Below, in pieces: positions 15,663 through 24,385 of a stretch of DNA of 64,000 nucleotides. The stretch is from Leifsonia sp. TF02-11 (GTDB taxonomy: Bacteria > Actinomycetota > Actinomycetes > Actinomycetales > Microbacteriaceae). Location: contig NZ_JAGEKP010000003.1 of the NCBI RefSeq assembly GCF_017565305.1, positions 62,001-126,000 of the forward strand, read 5' to 3'. Each line of letters begins with the position of its first letter. Position 1 is the stretch's first letter. The notes beneath the pieces were generated by a model that was not told where the DNA came from, made no database searches, and was given only the letters and a program-made list of their open reading frames with translations. Position numbers and translations under genes: made by a program.

Positions 15663-16553
15663 TCAGGCGGGCTGCGTCGGCGCCTCGACGCGCGCCAGCT
15701 GGCGCAGGAAGGCCGCAGCGGCCGGGCTCGGCTCATCGGAGACCGCCACGGCGACCGTCCACTCGGGCACGTCCCCGCTGAGGGCGACAGCGCGCAGCTG
15801 GTCCGGACGCTTGCGGGCGAAGCTCTGCGGCACCACGGCCACGCCGAGGTTGTAGCCGACGAGGTCGAGCAGCGGGTGCACGTCGTTGACCTCCATCGCA
15901 GCGCGGTAGTCGAACCCGGCCGCAGCGAAGGCGCGCCGGGCGAGCGCCTGGGCGCCCCAGCCCTCCTGGAACCCGACCAGCGGCTCGCCGCGCAGCGCGT
16001 CGATCGGGATGCTGGTCTCGGCAGCGAAGCGATGGTCGGGATGGCAGAGCACCAGCAGCTGTTGCGTGCTCAGCGCGCGCAGCCGCACGCCGCTGGGCGC
16101 GTGACCGGTGTCGACCACCACGGCGACGTCGGCGCGACCGCCGGCGACCGCATCCACCAGCTCCTCCGATCCCGAGTAGCGCAGCCGCACCTCCACGCCG
16201 GGGTTCGCCGTGCGGAACGCCGCCAGTTCTGCCGGCAGGTCCACCGATCCGAGGCAGGGCTCTGCACCGATGGTGAGCCGGCCGCGCAGCAGCCCCCGCA
16301 CCGCGGCCACGGCATTGCGCGCGGCCGCCGCGCTCGCGAGCGTGCGCACCGAGTCGGCGAGCAGTGCCTGACCGGCCGTCGTCAGCTCGACGCGCCGGGT
16401 GCTGCGGATGAAGAGGGAGGTGCCGAGCTCCTGCTCGAGCGAGCGGATGGAGGCCGACAGCCCGGACTGTGAGATCTGCAGCAGCTCGGCGGCGCGAGTG
16501 AAGTGCCGCTCTTCGGCGACCGTGACGAAGTGTTCGAGCTGGCGGAGTTCCAT
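15663..16553 (-). CDS. LysR family transcriptional regulator
   Basis: A 296-residue LTTR. The N-terminal helix-turn-helix reads MELRQLEHFVTVAEERHFTRAAELLQISQSGLSASIRSLEQELG and is followed by the usual linker helix and an effector-binding domain (RLTIGAEPCLGSVDLPAELAAFR...). The target is not evident. It converges on the two aldo-keto reductases (36 bp apart) and could regulate them or genes outside the unit. The MazG-like gene lies 92 bp further upstream on the same strand. Confidence 0.93.
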   Translation of the reverse strand: MELRQLEHFVTVAEERHFTRAAELLQISQSGLSASIRSLEQELGTSLFIRSTRRVELTTAGQALLADSVRTLASAAAARNAVAAVRGLLRGRLTIGAEPCLGSVDLPAELAAFRTANPGVEVRLRYSGSEELVDAVAGGRADVAVVVDTGHAPSGVRLRALSTQQLLVLCHPDHRFAAETSIPIDALRGEPLVGFQEGWGAQALARRAFAAAGFDYRAAMEVNDVHPLLDLVGYNLGVAVVPQSFARKRPDQLRAVALSGDVPEWTVAVAVSDEPSPAAAAFLRQLARVEAPTQPA

Positions 16554-16645
16554 TCAGCAAGGATACTGGTCAATACACCCCGCATCATCGACGCGGGCGG
16601 ATAGGGAGTACCCGCCCGCCGCTCATTTTCAGCGGAGGCCACGGC

Positions 16646-16966
16646 CTAGTCGCCGGACTGCTGCGGCTTCCACACGAACCATTTGCGTGCGACCTCCGCC
16701 TCCAAGTCCACGTCGAACCGGCGCGCGATCAGCAGCACCTGCGCCAGAACGTCGGACAGCTCGGCGCGGAAGTCCGCCTCCCGCTGCGGCTCCGTTCGGC
16801 CCTTGTCGCGCGTCTGACCCGACCTCGCGAGATACGCCTGCATCAGCTCGCCGACCTCCTCGCCGAGCTTGAGCAGGAACCAGTCGTCCGTGCGGTCGAT
16901 GTCGTGGCGCTCCGCGTAGTGCGCGGACACCGCCTCGACCTCGTCTTGCAGTGCTGCGATCTCCAT
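16646..16966 (-). CDS. MazG-like NTP pyrophosphohydrolase family protein
   Basis: A 106-residue all-alpha protein with the MazG-type metal motif KLGEEVGELMQAYLA (ExxE, residues about 33-47) and the second half EADFRAELSDVLAQVLLIARRFD (ExxD). The length fits the small single-domain house-cleaning pyrophosphatases that hydrolyse non-canonical nucleoside triphosphates. An ATG start lies at 16966. It is followed after 92 bp by the LysR gene. The substrate is unproven. Confidence 0.85.
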   Translation of the reverse strand: MEIAALQDEVEAVSAHYAERHDIDRTDDWFLLKLGEEVGELMQAYLARSGQTRDKGRTEPQREADFRAELSDVLAQVLLIARRFDVDLEAEVARKWFVWKPQQSGD

Positions 16967-16995
16967 GCTCCGATCCTGGCAGCGACCGCAGACCC

Positions 16996-17526
16996 CTACC
17001 GCCGCAGCACACTCGGCCGAGGCAGTCCCAGGTCTTCGAGCAGGTCGCCGAGCATGCGGTCGAGCTCAAACCCGGCCTGCGTGATCTTGTTGTTGCCGAA
17101 GCCGCGCAGCGGAGCGCTCGGCTGGTCGGCGCTCAGCACCGTGCTGCCCTCCCCCGCCGCGTGCAGCTCGACCCGGAACGGCGCATACAGCGCTGCGGAC
17201 GCGTCGTGCCGGTACATCCGCGCAGCCGTCGCGTAGTCGCCGACGAGGTAGCCGACGCCGGGGACGTCGATCCCGCCCACCCGCATCACGGCGGTCGCGT
17301 CGCTGCTCCAGAAGCGCACCAGCCGGTGCGATCCGGGCCCGGCGAGCGAGCGCGTCAGCGTCGTCCAGTCGGCGCCGGAGTCGAGCAGACGGCGCAGGAG
17401 GTCGTGGTCGAGTTCCGGGACCTCCGCCTCGAACGCGGCGCGCAGTGCGGCGAACGGCACCTCGGCCTCCAGCTCGATGCGGGTCCCGTCGATCGGATGG
17501 AGGCGCTCGGTGGCGCGGTAGGTCAC
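16996..17526 (-). CDS. Uncharacterised protein with a DUF302-like region
   Basis: A 176-residue protein. The central and C-terminal parts ([33 protein letters not shown]...[16 protein letters not shown]...[14 protein letters not shown]) resemble the DUF302/TT1751-like fold, which has no known reaction. Start GTG 17526 overlaps the stop of the upstream panD-like gene (GTGA), indicating translational coupling. There is no signal peptide or membrane segment. The family call is tentative, but the codon use and coupling make it a real gene. Confidence 0.65.
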   Translation of the reverse strand: MTYRATERLHPIDGTRIELEAEVPFAALRAAFEAEVPELDHDLLRRLLDSGADWTTLTRSLAGPGSHRLVRFWSSDATAVMRVGGIDVPGVGYLVGDYATAARMYRHDASAALYAPFRVELHAAGEGSTVLSADQPSAPLRGFGNNKITQAGFELDRMLGDLLEDLGLPRPSVLRR

Positions 17527-17831
17527 GCCGGCCCAGCGGTCGACGCGGCTGCCGGGCCACCGACCGCCACGGCGAACGGCGGCGCGCCCACGCCCTCGGC
17601 GAGCGCCTCGGCCGGATCGACGCCGATGACTCCGCTGCCGCGCGCCCCCGCGATCAGGTAGGTCTCGAACCGGGAGCCGTTGGTGACGTCCACCACCGCG
17701 ACCTGCTCGCCCGGAAGCAGGTCGGCGGCCTCCATCAGGTCGAGGTCGACGGTCAGCGAGCCGACGTAGTGGAGGTCGGCGTGGGTGACCGTCGCACGGT
17801 GGATCTTCGACGTGAACATGGTGCGGAGCAC
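17523..17831 (-). CDS. panD: Aspartate 1-decarboxylase PanD-like protein with aberrant, shortened C-terminus
   Basis: The N-terminal 70 residues are unmistakably Pan[32 protein letters not shown] contains the Gly-Ser self-cleavage site that makes the pyruvoyl group, and the sequence continues to [18 protein letters not shown]. After this point the conserved NGAAAHLVHPGD block and the following 40 residues are replaced by about 30 unrelated Ala/Gly/Pro-rich residues, and no other frame supplies the lost part. It is 102 residues instead of about 125-140. Start GTG 17831 follows GAAAGGA. It may be inactive or a remodelled variant. Beta-alanine synthesis should not be assumed from this gene. Confidence 0.7.
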   Translation of the reverse strand: MLRTMFTSKIHRATVTHADLHYVGSLTVDLDLMEAADLLPGEQVAVVDVTNGSRFETYLIAGARGSGVIGVDPAEALAEGVGAPPFAVAVGGPAAASTAGPA

Positions 17832-17905
17832 GGCCGGTCCTTTCGTGGTCTCCTCCCATTGTCCCGCGGGTTCGGAGGGCACCGGCCGCAACGGGAGAAT
17901 GGAGC

Positions 17906-18808
17906 GTGCACAACCTCGGACTCCTCTTCGACGTCGACGGCCCGATCGCCAGCCCCGTCACCCGGACCATCGCCATCCGCAGCATCGTCACCGACCTGGT
18001 CGCCATGACCGCGGCAGGAGTCCCGATCGCCTTCATCACCGGCCGTTCCGGCGACTTCATCCGCAACCAGGTGGTCGCTCCGCTGTGCGACGCCGGTCTC
18101 GGCGAGGCGCTCGCGTCGCACGGTGCGCGGATGTTCGGCGTCTTCGAGAAGGGCGGCGCGTGGGCGCCGATCACGGGCGACGGGATGGGCGAGGTCGCCG
18201 TCGACGCCACCGTCGCTCTTCCCGAGGCGGCGGTCGACGGCATCCGGCGCCTGGTCAGGGACCGCTTCGCCGACACGATGTTCTTCGACGAGACCAAGCG
18301 CGCGATGATCTCGGTCGAGCAGCGCACCGATGTCGACTCCGAGACCTATGCCGGGGCGCAGAGCCGTTTCCAGGACGCCGCCTTCGACCTGCTGTCCGGG
18401 CTCGGCCTCGGCCTGCGGTACGGTGAGCGCGTCGCGCCCGACGCCGACGGCGCCGTGCCGTTCCGCATCGACCCGACGATCATCTCCTCCGACATCGAGT
18501 CGGTGCTCCTCGACAAGGACCGGGGCGCCCAGCGCGCCTTCGACTACTTCGCAGAGCGCGGCCCGCTCCCGCACCGCTGGCGTTCGATCGGCGACTCGCG
18601 CAGCGATTACAAGATGGCCGACTTCGTGCACAGCACCGGCCGGGAGGTCGCGCATGTCGACGTGCGCCCGGCCGACGGTGTACTCGATCGCCCCTACGAG
18701 GTGATCACGATCGGGGGCGCCGTCCACGACACCGCCGGCGCCGAGTTCCTCGCCCACTGGAGGCGCGAACTGGGGCTCGACGGCGACGAGGGCGACGGCG
18801 CGGTCTGA
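17906..18808 (+). CDS. HAD family hydrolase
   Basis: A 300-residue haloacid dehalogenase-like protein. The nucleophile motif is LLFDVDGPI (residues 6-14; DxD), motif II is FITGRSGDF, and motifs III/IV are [14 protein letters not shown] and [12 protein letters not shown]. The long cap between them suggests a C2-capped Cof-type phosphatase acting on a small phosphorylated metabolite. Start GTG 17906 follows CGGGAGA. It is divergent from the panD-like gene and convergent with the MOSC gene, with only 4 bp between the two stops. Confidence 0.85.
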   Translation: MHNLGLLFDVDGPIASPVTRTIAIRSIVTDLVAMTAAGVPIAFITGRSGDFIRNQVVAPLCDAGLGEALASHGARMFGVFEKGGAWAPITGDGMGEVAVDATVALPEAAVDGIRRLVRDRFADTMFFDETKRAMISVEQRTDVDSETYAGAQSRFQDAAFDLLSGLGLGLRYGERVAPDADGAVPFRIDPTIISSDIESVLLDKDRGAQRAFDYFAERGPLPHRWRSIGDSRSDYKMADFVHSTGREVAHVDVRPADGVLDRPYEVITIGGAVHDTAGAEFLAHWRRELGLDGDEGDGAV

Positions 18809-18812
18809 CGCC

Positions 18813-19475
18813 TCACGCGGCCCGGCCGCGCACCTTCGCGATCGACTCCGTCATCTCGCGGTACAGCTCGACCTGTCCGTCGGCCTCCGCGGCGAGCAGC
18901 GCGTCCGCCTGTGCGGCATCCGCTCCGGCGAACCACGACGCGACGGTGACGCCGTGGCCCGGCTTGCGGACGACCTCCACCGTGTCACCCGCGCCGACGG
19001 TGCCCGTGTGCACGACCGCGAGGTAGGCGCCGACGCGTCCGGCCTCGGTGAAGCGCCGCACCCACTGCGGCTCGCCCATGCGTCGTTGAAAGGTCGCGCA
19101 CGGCGTTCGCGGGCAGGTGACCTCGACGACGAGCGTGTCGCCGATGCGCCAGCGCTCGCCGATCTCCGCACCGTCGACGTCGACGCCGACGGTCCGCAGG
19201 TTCTCGCCGAACAGCCCGGGCGGGATCGCCCGGCCGAGCTGTGCCGCCCAGTAGTCCGCCGCCTCGTCCGCGTACGCGTAGAGCGCTTTGCCGACGCCGC
19301 CGTGGTGCTTGCGATCGGCCTGCACGTCGCCGTAGAGCCCGAGGGTGCGCACCTTCAATCGCGGCGTGACCGGCTGCTTGTCGATCGCGGTCACGCCGAC
19401 GTTGCCGTCGTCGGGCCGCAGCTGCGCCACGCGACAGACGGCGAGGATGCGTGCGGTGCTGTCGTACGGAGCCAT
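18813..19475 (-). CDS. MOSC domain-containing protein (YiiM-like)
   Basis: A 220-residue protein with the MOSC sulfur-carrier fold: YGDVQADRKHHGGVGKALYAY near residue 55, GLFGENLRT, and the conserved cysteine segment TCPRTPCATFQRRMG, ending with a C-terminal helical tail typical of YiiM. YiiM-type proteins use molybdenum cofactor to reduce N-hydroxylated compounds. The specific substrate is unknown. It stands alone, convergent with the HAD gene. Confidence 0.9.
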   Translation of the reverse strand: MAPYDSTARILAVCRVAQLRPDDGNVGVTAIDKQPVTPRLKVRTLGLYGDVQADRKHHGGVGKALYAYADEAADYWAAQLGRAIPPGLFGENLRTVGVDVDGAEIGERWRIGDTLVVEVTCPRTPCATFQRRMGEPQWVRRFTEAGRVGAYLAVVHTGTVGAGDTVEVVRKPGHGVTVASWFAGADAAQADALLAAEADGQVELYREMTESIAKVRGRAA

Positions 19476-19537
19476 GCCTCCAGTATGACAACCGGCCGCC
19501 GGAGGTCGCTATCGCACCCTGCGGACGCCTGTTCGCC

Positions 19538-19819
19538 TCACGCCGGACGCGGCCGCACGAAGGCCACGACGGCACCGGCCAGAAGCACGAGGACCCCGAT
19601 GCCGGCAACGCCGAGCGCGAGCCACAGCCCCGTGTAGTCGGGCACGATGCTGCGCTGCGTGTACTGGGTATAGACGTTCACCGGCAGGGTCATCATCGGG
19701 CCAGAGGCCACCGACCGCCCCGCCGCCTCGATCGCCGCGAAGGCCCACACGACCCCGACGACCGTCGCCAGGCCGCCGGCCCCGAGCAGCCACACGACGT
19801 ACGGGCGGTGAGATCGCAT
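19538..19819 (-). CDS. Small two-helix membrane protein
   Basis: A 93-residue protein with two strongly hydrophobic segments (VVWLLGAGGLATVVGVVWAF, residues 8-27, and WLALGVAGIGVLVLLAGAVV, residues 66-85) joined by a polar loop with VNVYTQYTQRSIVPDYTG. I recognise no family. Low complexity and codon use support coding. It lies between the MOSC gene and the peptide transporter on the same strand and shares no obvious operon. Confidence 0.6.
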   Translation of the reverse strand: MRSHRPYVVWLLGAGGLATVVGVVWAFAAIEAAGRSVASGPMMTLPVNVYTQYTQRSIVPDYTGLWLALGVAGIGVLVLLAGAVVAFVRPRPA

Positions 19820-19880
19820 GAGAAGACCCTAGACCCGGCTGTGTCCCGTGGCTAGCTGACCGACTACAGCTAGCGGCCCG

Positions 19881-21386
19881 CTAGCGCACCCCGCGCATCA
19901 TCCGCAGCACCCACGGGCTCAGCAGGGCGAGGAGGAGGCCGATCACGACGGCGACCGCACCGATCACTCCGAAGTAGATGCCCTCCGTCGCCGGCGAGTA
20001 CAGCTTGGCGAGCTGCCCGGCCATCGCCGTCCCGAGCGCAACGGAGAGGAAGTACAGGGCGACCATCTGCGCCTGGAACGCGTGCGGAGCGAGCTTCGTC
20101 GATGCCGAAAGCCCGACCGGGGATATCAGCAGCTCGGCGACCGTGAACACCAGCAGGATGCCGACCATCGCCAGCAGCGGGGTGCTGTTCTTGCCGCCGC
20201 CCGCCCAGAACAGGAACAGGAAGAACGCCAGTCCCATGACGACCGTCCCCGCGGCGAACTTCAGCGGAGTCGGCGGCTGCCGGTCGCCCCACTTCGTCCA
20301 GATCGCGGCGAAGACGCCCGACAGGATGATGATGAAGATCGGGTTGATGGACTGCACCCACGAGACCGGGAACTCCCAGCCGAACAGGTTGCGATCGAGC
20401 CGCTTGTCCGAGTAGATCGTGACGACCGTGAACTGCTGCTGGTACAGCGACCAGAACGCCGCGTTGGTGATGAACAGCGGGATGAACGCGATGATCCTGC
20501 TGCGCTCGTCGCCGGTCAGCAGACGCGAGCCGAGGATGACCACGAAGTACGCGATCGCCGCGACGATCGTGACGCCGATCACCCAGAGCGCCAGGTTGAT
20601 CGCGTTGATCACACCGGAGAGCACGAGGGCGACGATCACGATGATCCCGGCGACGCCGATCCCGATCACCAGTGGATAGCGGCCGGAGGGCAGCGGGTTC
20701 GGCACCTCGCGCGCGGCATCGGGGAGGCGCTTGCGGCCCAGCGAGTACTGGATGAGACCGATCGCCATCCCCACCGCGGCCAGACCGAACCCCCAGTGGA
20801 AGCCGAGCGTCGACTGCAGCAGTCCCGTGAGCAGCGGTCCGAAGAACGCACCGAGGTTGATGCCGAGGTAGAACAGCGAGAAGCCCGCGTCGCGCCGCGA
20901 GTCGTGCTCGTCGTAGAGGGTGCCGACGATGCGGGTGGCGTTCGCCTTGAGGCCTCCGCTCCCGACCGCGACGAACAGGAGGCCGACGATGACGCCTGCA
21001 TAGCTCGGCAGCAGGGCGAGCGCGATGTGCCCGGCCATGATGACCACGGCGCTCCAGAACAGCACCCGCTCCGACCCGAACAGCCGGTCGGCCAGCCACG
21101 CGCCGAGGATCGTCGACAGGTAGACGGCGCCGCCGTACGCCCCGACGACCCCCGCAGCGGTCGCCTGGTCGATCCCGAGGCCGCCCTGCTCCGCAGAGTA
21201 GTAGAGGTAGATGAGGAGGATGCCCTGCATCCCGTAGAACGAGAACCGCTCCCACATCTCCACGCCGAAGATGTTCGCGAGGGAGCGCGGCTGCCCGAAG
21301 AAGCCCCGACTCGCGTCGCTTGTGGCGGTCGCGCCCGCGCCGCGGGTCTGGCCTTCCGGCCGGTTGCTGCTGCCCGTGTCGGTCAT
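19881..21386 (-). CDS. POT family peptide MFS transporter
   Basis: A 501-residue proton-dependent oligopeptide transporter. The PTR2 signature begins with VEMWERFSFYGMQGILLIYLYY (ExxERF, proton coupling), followed by GAYLADRLFG-type loop 2-3 sequence (ILGAWLADRLFG) and about 14 hydrophobic segments, as in bacterial POTs. It imports di- and tripeptides with protons across the cytoplasmic membrane. The frame opens at 21425; ATG 21386 (MTDTGSSN) fits best with GGGAG about ten bases upstream. The N-terminal 30 residues are a disordered Ser/Gly/Thr tail. Confidence 0.93.
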   Translation of the reverse strand: MTDTGSSNRPEGQTRGAGATATSDASRGFFGQPRSLANIFGVEMWERFSFYGMQGILLIYLYYSAEQGGLGIDQATAAGVVGAYGGAVYLSTILGAWLADRLFGSERVLFWSAVVIMAGHIALALLPSYAGVIVGLLFVAVGSGGLKANATRIVGTLYDEHDSRRDAGFSLFYLGINLGAFFGPLLTGLLQSTLGFHWGFGLAAVGMAIGLIQYSLGRKRLPDAAREVPNPLPSGRYPLVIGIGVAGIIVIVALVLSGVINAINLALWVIGVTIVAAIAYFVVILGSRLLTGDERSRIIAFIPLFITNAAFWSLYQQQFTVVTIYSDKRLDRNLFGWEFPVSWVQSINPIFIIILSGVFAAIWTKWGDRQPPTPLKFAAGTVVMGLAFFLFLFWAGGGKNSTPLLAMVGILLVFTVAELLISPVGLSASTKLAPHAFQAQMVALYFLSVALGTAMAGQLAKLYSPATEGIYFGVIGAVAVVIGLLLALLSPWVLRMMRGVR

Positions 21387-21445
21387 GCCGCCCATGCTCC
21401 CACCGCGACCCGCCGAGGTGAACACTGCGTTCTACGTCGGCGGGC

Positions 21446-22711
21446 TCAGGAGCGCGCGGCGAGGTCCTCCAGCACGGCCTCCAGCTGCTCGACCGCCCAG
21501 TCGAGGTCGGCCGGTTCGACCACGATCGGCGGGGCCAGTCGGATGGTGGAACCGTGGGTGTCTTTGGCGAGCACGCCTCGCTCCATCAGCAGTTCGCAGA
21601 CCTCCCTGCCGGTGGCGAGGGCCGGGTCGATGTCGATGCCGGCCCACAGGCCGGCGCCGCGCACGCGCAGCACGCCCTGACCGACCAGCCGCTCGAGGGC
21701 GGCGCGCAGGCGAAGGCCGAGGAGCTCGGCCCGCTCCTGCGGCTCACCGGTCGCCAGCAGCGCCACGACCGCGCGGCCGACTGCAGCTGCCAGAGGGTTC
21801 CCGCCGAAGGTCGACCCGTGCTCTCCGGGGCGCAGCACCCCCAGCACCTCGCGGTCGCCGACCACCGCCGACACCGGCACGATGCCGCCGCCGAGCGCCT
21901 TGCCGAGCAGGTAGAGGTCGGGCACGACGCCGACCAAGTCGCACGCGAACGTCGAGCCCGTCCTGCCCAGACCCGACTGGATCTCGTCGGCGATCAGGAG
22001 CACGCGACGCTCGTCGCACAGTGCCCGCAGCGCAGGCAGGAACTCCGGCGGCGGAACGATGATCCCGGCCTCGCCCTGGATCGGCTCGACGAGCACGGCG
22101 ACCGTGTTCTCGTCGATCGCTGCTGCGACAGCGTCGGCGTCACCGTAGGGCACGCTCCGGAATCCCGGCGTGTACGGGCCGAACCCGGCCCGCGCGTCCG
22201 GGTCGTCGGAGAAGCTCACGATGGTCGTGGTGCGACCGTGGAAGTTCCCGGCCATGACGATGATGTTGGCCTGCCCGTCCGCGACGCCCTTCACGCGGTA
22301 GCCCCAGGCTCTGGCGACCTTGATGGCGGACTCCACCGCCTCCGCGCCGGTGTTCATCGGCAGCACCAGGTCTTTTCCGGCCAGCGCCGCGAGCTCGGTG
22401 ACGAAGGGGCCGAGCTGGTCGTTGTGGAAGGCGCGGCTGGTGAGCGTGATGCGTTCGAGCTGGGCGCGGGCGGCGTCCAGCAGCAGCGGGTTGGAGTGGC
22501 CGAAGTTGACCGCGGAGTACGCGGCGAGGCAGTCCAGGTACCTCCGCCCGTCGATGTCGGTCACCCACGCTCCCAGACCTTCGGCGACCACGATGGGAAG
22601 CGGATGGTAGTTGTGCGCCGCGTGCTCGTCCTCGAGTGCGATCGCCTGCGCCTGGCGGTCCGTCGGGGCGGGGCTCGAGGGGTGGATCCGGTGGGCGACG
22701 GTGTCGGTCAT
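21446..22711 (-). CDS. rocD: Ornithine aminotransferase
   Basis: A 421-residue class III PLP aminotransferase. The N-terminus has HNYHPLPIVVAEGLGAWVTDIDGRRYLDCLAAYSAVNFGH, typical of ornithine-oxo-acid transaminase. PLP contacts appear at NTGAEAVESAIK and LIADEIQSGLGRTG, with the Schiff-base lysine in YLLGKALGGG. It converts ornithine and 2-oxoglutarate to glutamate semialdehyde. ATG 22711 has GAGAGGA six bases upstream. It is second in an operon after the DDAH-like gene, 40 bp apart. The PutA enzyme encoded 5 kb away can oxidise its product. Confidence 0.95.
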   Translation of the reverse strand: MTDTVAHRIHPSSPAPTDRQAQAIALEDEHAAHNYHPLPIVVAEGLGAWVTDIDGRRYLDCLAAYSAVNFGHSNPLLLDAARAQLERITLTSRAFHNDQLGPFVTELAALAGKDLVLPMNTGAEAVESAIKVARAWGYRVKGVADGQANIIVMAGNFHGRTTTIVSFSDDPDARAGFGPYTPGFRSVPYGDADAVAAAIDENTVAVLVEPIQGEAGIIVPPPEFLPALRALCDERRVLLIADEIQSGLGRTGSTFACDLVGVVPDLYLLGKALGGGIVPVSAVVGDREVLGVLRPGEHGSTFGGNPLAAAVGRAVVALLATGEPQERAELLGLRLRAALERLVGQGVLRVRGAGLWAGIDIDPALATGREVCELLMERGVLAKDTHGSTIRLAPPIVVEPADLDWAVEQLEAVLEDLAARS

Positions 22712-22751
22712 GGTCGTCCTCTCACTGTTCTGTCTCATCGTGGGCTCGGCG

Positions 22752-23612
22752 TCATCGCCGGAGTTCGAGCGTGCAGCACTTGACGCCGCCACCACCGAGC
22801 AGCAGCTCGGAGAGGTCGACGCCGATGGGTTCGTAGCCGTGATCGCGCAGCTGGCGGGCGAAGCCGACGGCACGGGAGGCGATCACGACGTGGTAGCCGT
22901 CGGAGTAGGCGTTGAGGCCGAGCACGGCGGCGTCGGCTCCGTCGACGAGGATCGCGTCGGGGTACCGCTCGGCGAGGAGCGCGCGGCTGTCGGCGTCGAA
23001 CGCGCGCGGGAGGTACGCGATGTGCTCCCGCCCCGGGGCGTCGTCCAGCACTGCGAGGGCGGTGTCCAGGTGGTAGAAGCTGGGATCGACGAGACGCAGC
23101 GTGACCACCTCACGCCCGAACACCTCGGCGAGCTCGCGGTGGCTGGCATCGCTGCTGCGGAATCCGGTTCCGGCGAGGATCGTCTCGCCGACGAGGAGGA
23201 AGTCGCCCTCGCCTTCGTTGATCTCGTGGGGCGCCACGACCTCGAAGCCTGCGGTGCTCAACCAGTCGCGGTACGCGGGACCCTCCGGTTGTCGTTCCGC
23301 ATACGCGAAGCTCGCGCCATAGGCGACATTGCCGATCACGAAGCCGCCATTTGCGGCGTAGACCATGTCGGGGAGGCCGTCGAGCGGCTCGATGAGCTGC
23401 ACATCGAAGCCGAGAGTGACGTAGAGGCGGTGCAGTTCCTCCCACTGCCGCATCGCGAGGGGCGTGTCCGTCGGCAGGCCGGGATTCATCCACGGGTTGA
23501 TCCGGTACACCACCTCGAAGTGCTCCGGCGGGCACATCAGGACCGCTCGCGCCCGGGGAGTGCGCACCGGGCGCTCGGCGCGGGCGCGCTCCTCCTCGTC
23601 GGTGATGGACAT
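22752..23612 (-). CDS. DDAH/arginine deiminase-superfamily amidinohydrolase
   Basis: A 286-residue GME-fold enzyme. Catalytic landmarks are PDMVYAANGGFV (Asp), EINEGEGDFLLVG (Glu), FYHLDTALAVLDD (His) and the C-terminal nucleophile Cys in GGGGVKCCTLELRR. Members are annotated as dimethylargininases, but those paired with rocD probably process arginine itself to citrulline or ornithine. The same order (AsnC regulator divergent from a DDAH-like gene followed by rocD) occurs in mycobacteria. Start ATG 23612 has no clear ribosome site. Its product is expected to feed RocD. Confidence 0.88.
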   Translation of the reverse strand: MSITDEEERARAERPVRTPRARAVLMCPPEHFEVVYRINPWMNPGLPTDTPLAMRQWEELHRLYVTLGFDVQLIEPLDGLPDMVYAANGGFVIGNVAYGASFAYAERQPEGPAYRDWLSTAGFEVVAPHEINEGEGDFLLVGETILAGTGFRSSDASHRELAEVFGREVVTLRLVDPSFYHLDTALAVLDDAPGREHIAYLPRAFDADSRALLAERYPDAILVDGADAAVLGLNAYSDGYHVVIASRAVGFARQLRDHGYEPIGVDLSELLLGGGGVKCCTLELRR

Positions 23613-23803
23613 GACGACCGTGTCACATACGATTGTCAGCGATTGTCTGCGTCTGAGCGCACGAAATCGCCGTCGAATCGCGGTTCGCGCACTCTTCTTG
23701 CGATCGGGGAGCCGTCGACGGCGATGAGCAACGCCCACGCGCATCCTTTGCGCGACGGCGCACGATCCTCGCGTAATCTTCCCCTTCGCGCAACGATCCA
23801 CCG

Positions 23804-23809
23804 TATGCT
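23804..23809 (+). promoter_or_regulatory. -10 box of the AsnC regulator gene
   Basis: TATGCT lies six bases before the GTG start at 23816, consistent with a leaderless transcript. Confidence 0.45.
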
Positions 23810-23815
23810 TGCGCC

Positions 23816-24253
23816 GTGGACAACCTCGATCGCAGCATCCTCGACCTGCTCCGCCAGAACGCGCGCGCCGGCTACGGCGACATCGGCGGGGTCGTCGGCC
23901 TGTCGGCCTCGGCGGTCAAGCGCCGCGTCGACAAGCTGGTCGCCGACGGGGTTATCCGCGGCTTCACCATCCAGGTCGACCCCGCGATCGACGGCATGAG
24001 CACGGAGGCCTACGTCGAGCTGTTCTGCCGGGGGACGGTCTCTCCCGAGGAGCTGCTGCGAATCCTCTCCGCGGTTCCGGAGGTCGTGGACGCCGGCACG
24101 GTCACCGGCAGCGCCGACGCGATCGTCCACATCCGCTCCCGCGACATCCCGAGTCTGGAGGCCGCGCTCGAGAAGGTGCGACTGGCGCCCAACGTCGACC
24201 ACACGCGGAGCGCCATCGTGCTCTCCCGGCTCATCAACCGCGGCAACAGCTGA
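23816..24253 (+). CDS. Lrp/AsnC family transcriptional regulator
   Basis: A 145-residue regulator: N-terminal helix-turn-helix (LDRSILDLLRQNARAGYGDIGGVVGLSASAVKRRVDKLVADGVI) and a C-terminal RAM/AsnC effector domain (FCRGTVSPEELLRILSAVPEVVDAGTVTGSADAIVHIRSRDI). GTG 23816 is the start. It is divergent from the DDAH-like/rocD operon across about 200 bp containing a repeated GATTGTC motif near 23630-23645, which could be its target. By analogy with the mycobacterial arrangement it should control arginine/ornithine breakdown. Confidence 0.93.
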   Translation: MDNLDRSILDLLRQNARAGYGDIGGVVGLSASAVKRRVDKLVADGVIRGFTIQVDPAIDGMSTEAYVELFCRGTVSPEELLRILSAVPEVVDAGTVTGSADAIVHIRSRDIPSLEAALEKVRLAPNVDHTRSAIVLSRLINRGNS

Positions 24254-24385
24254 CCGCGCACCGAGCCGGCTCCGGACCGCGATCAAGCAAACCTGACGGT
24301 CGTTCTGCGAGAACATTCAGCAGACGCTAAGCAAGGGAGGCCGTGATCCGAGCGCGGACACGGCGATCAGTGGCACGATGGGCGC

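Noticed and set aside
20082-21680. A 532-codon plus-strand frame opposite the peptide transporter
   Set aside because: Highly charged D/E/R composition is the antisense image of a hydrophobic transporter; no motif.
24254-24385. Search for a regulatory RNA or operator upstream of the two-component system
   Set aside because: No convincing hairpin-terminator pair or repeated motif was seen.
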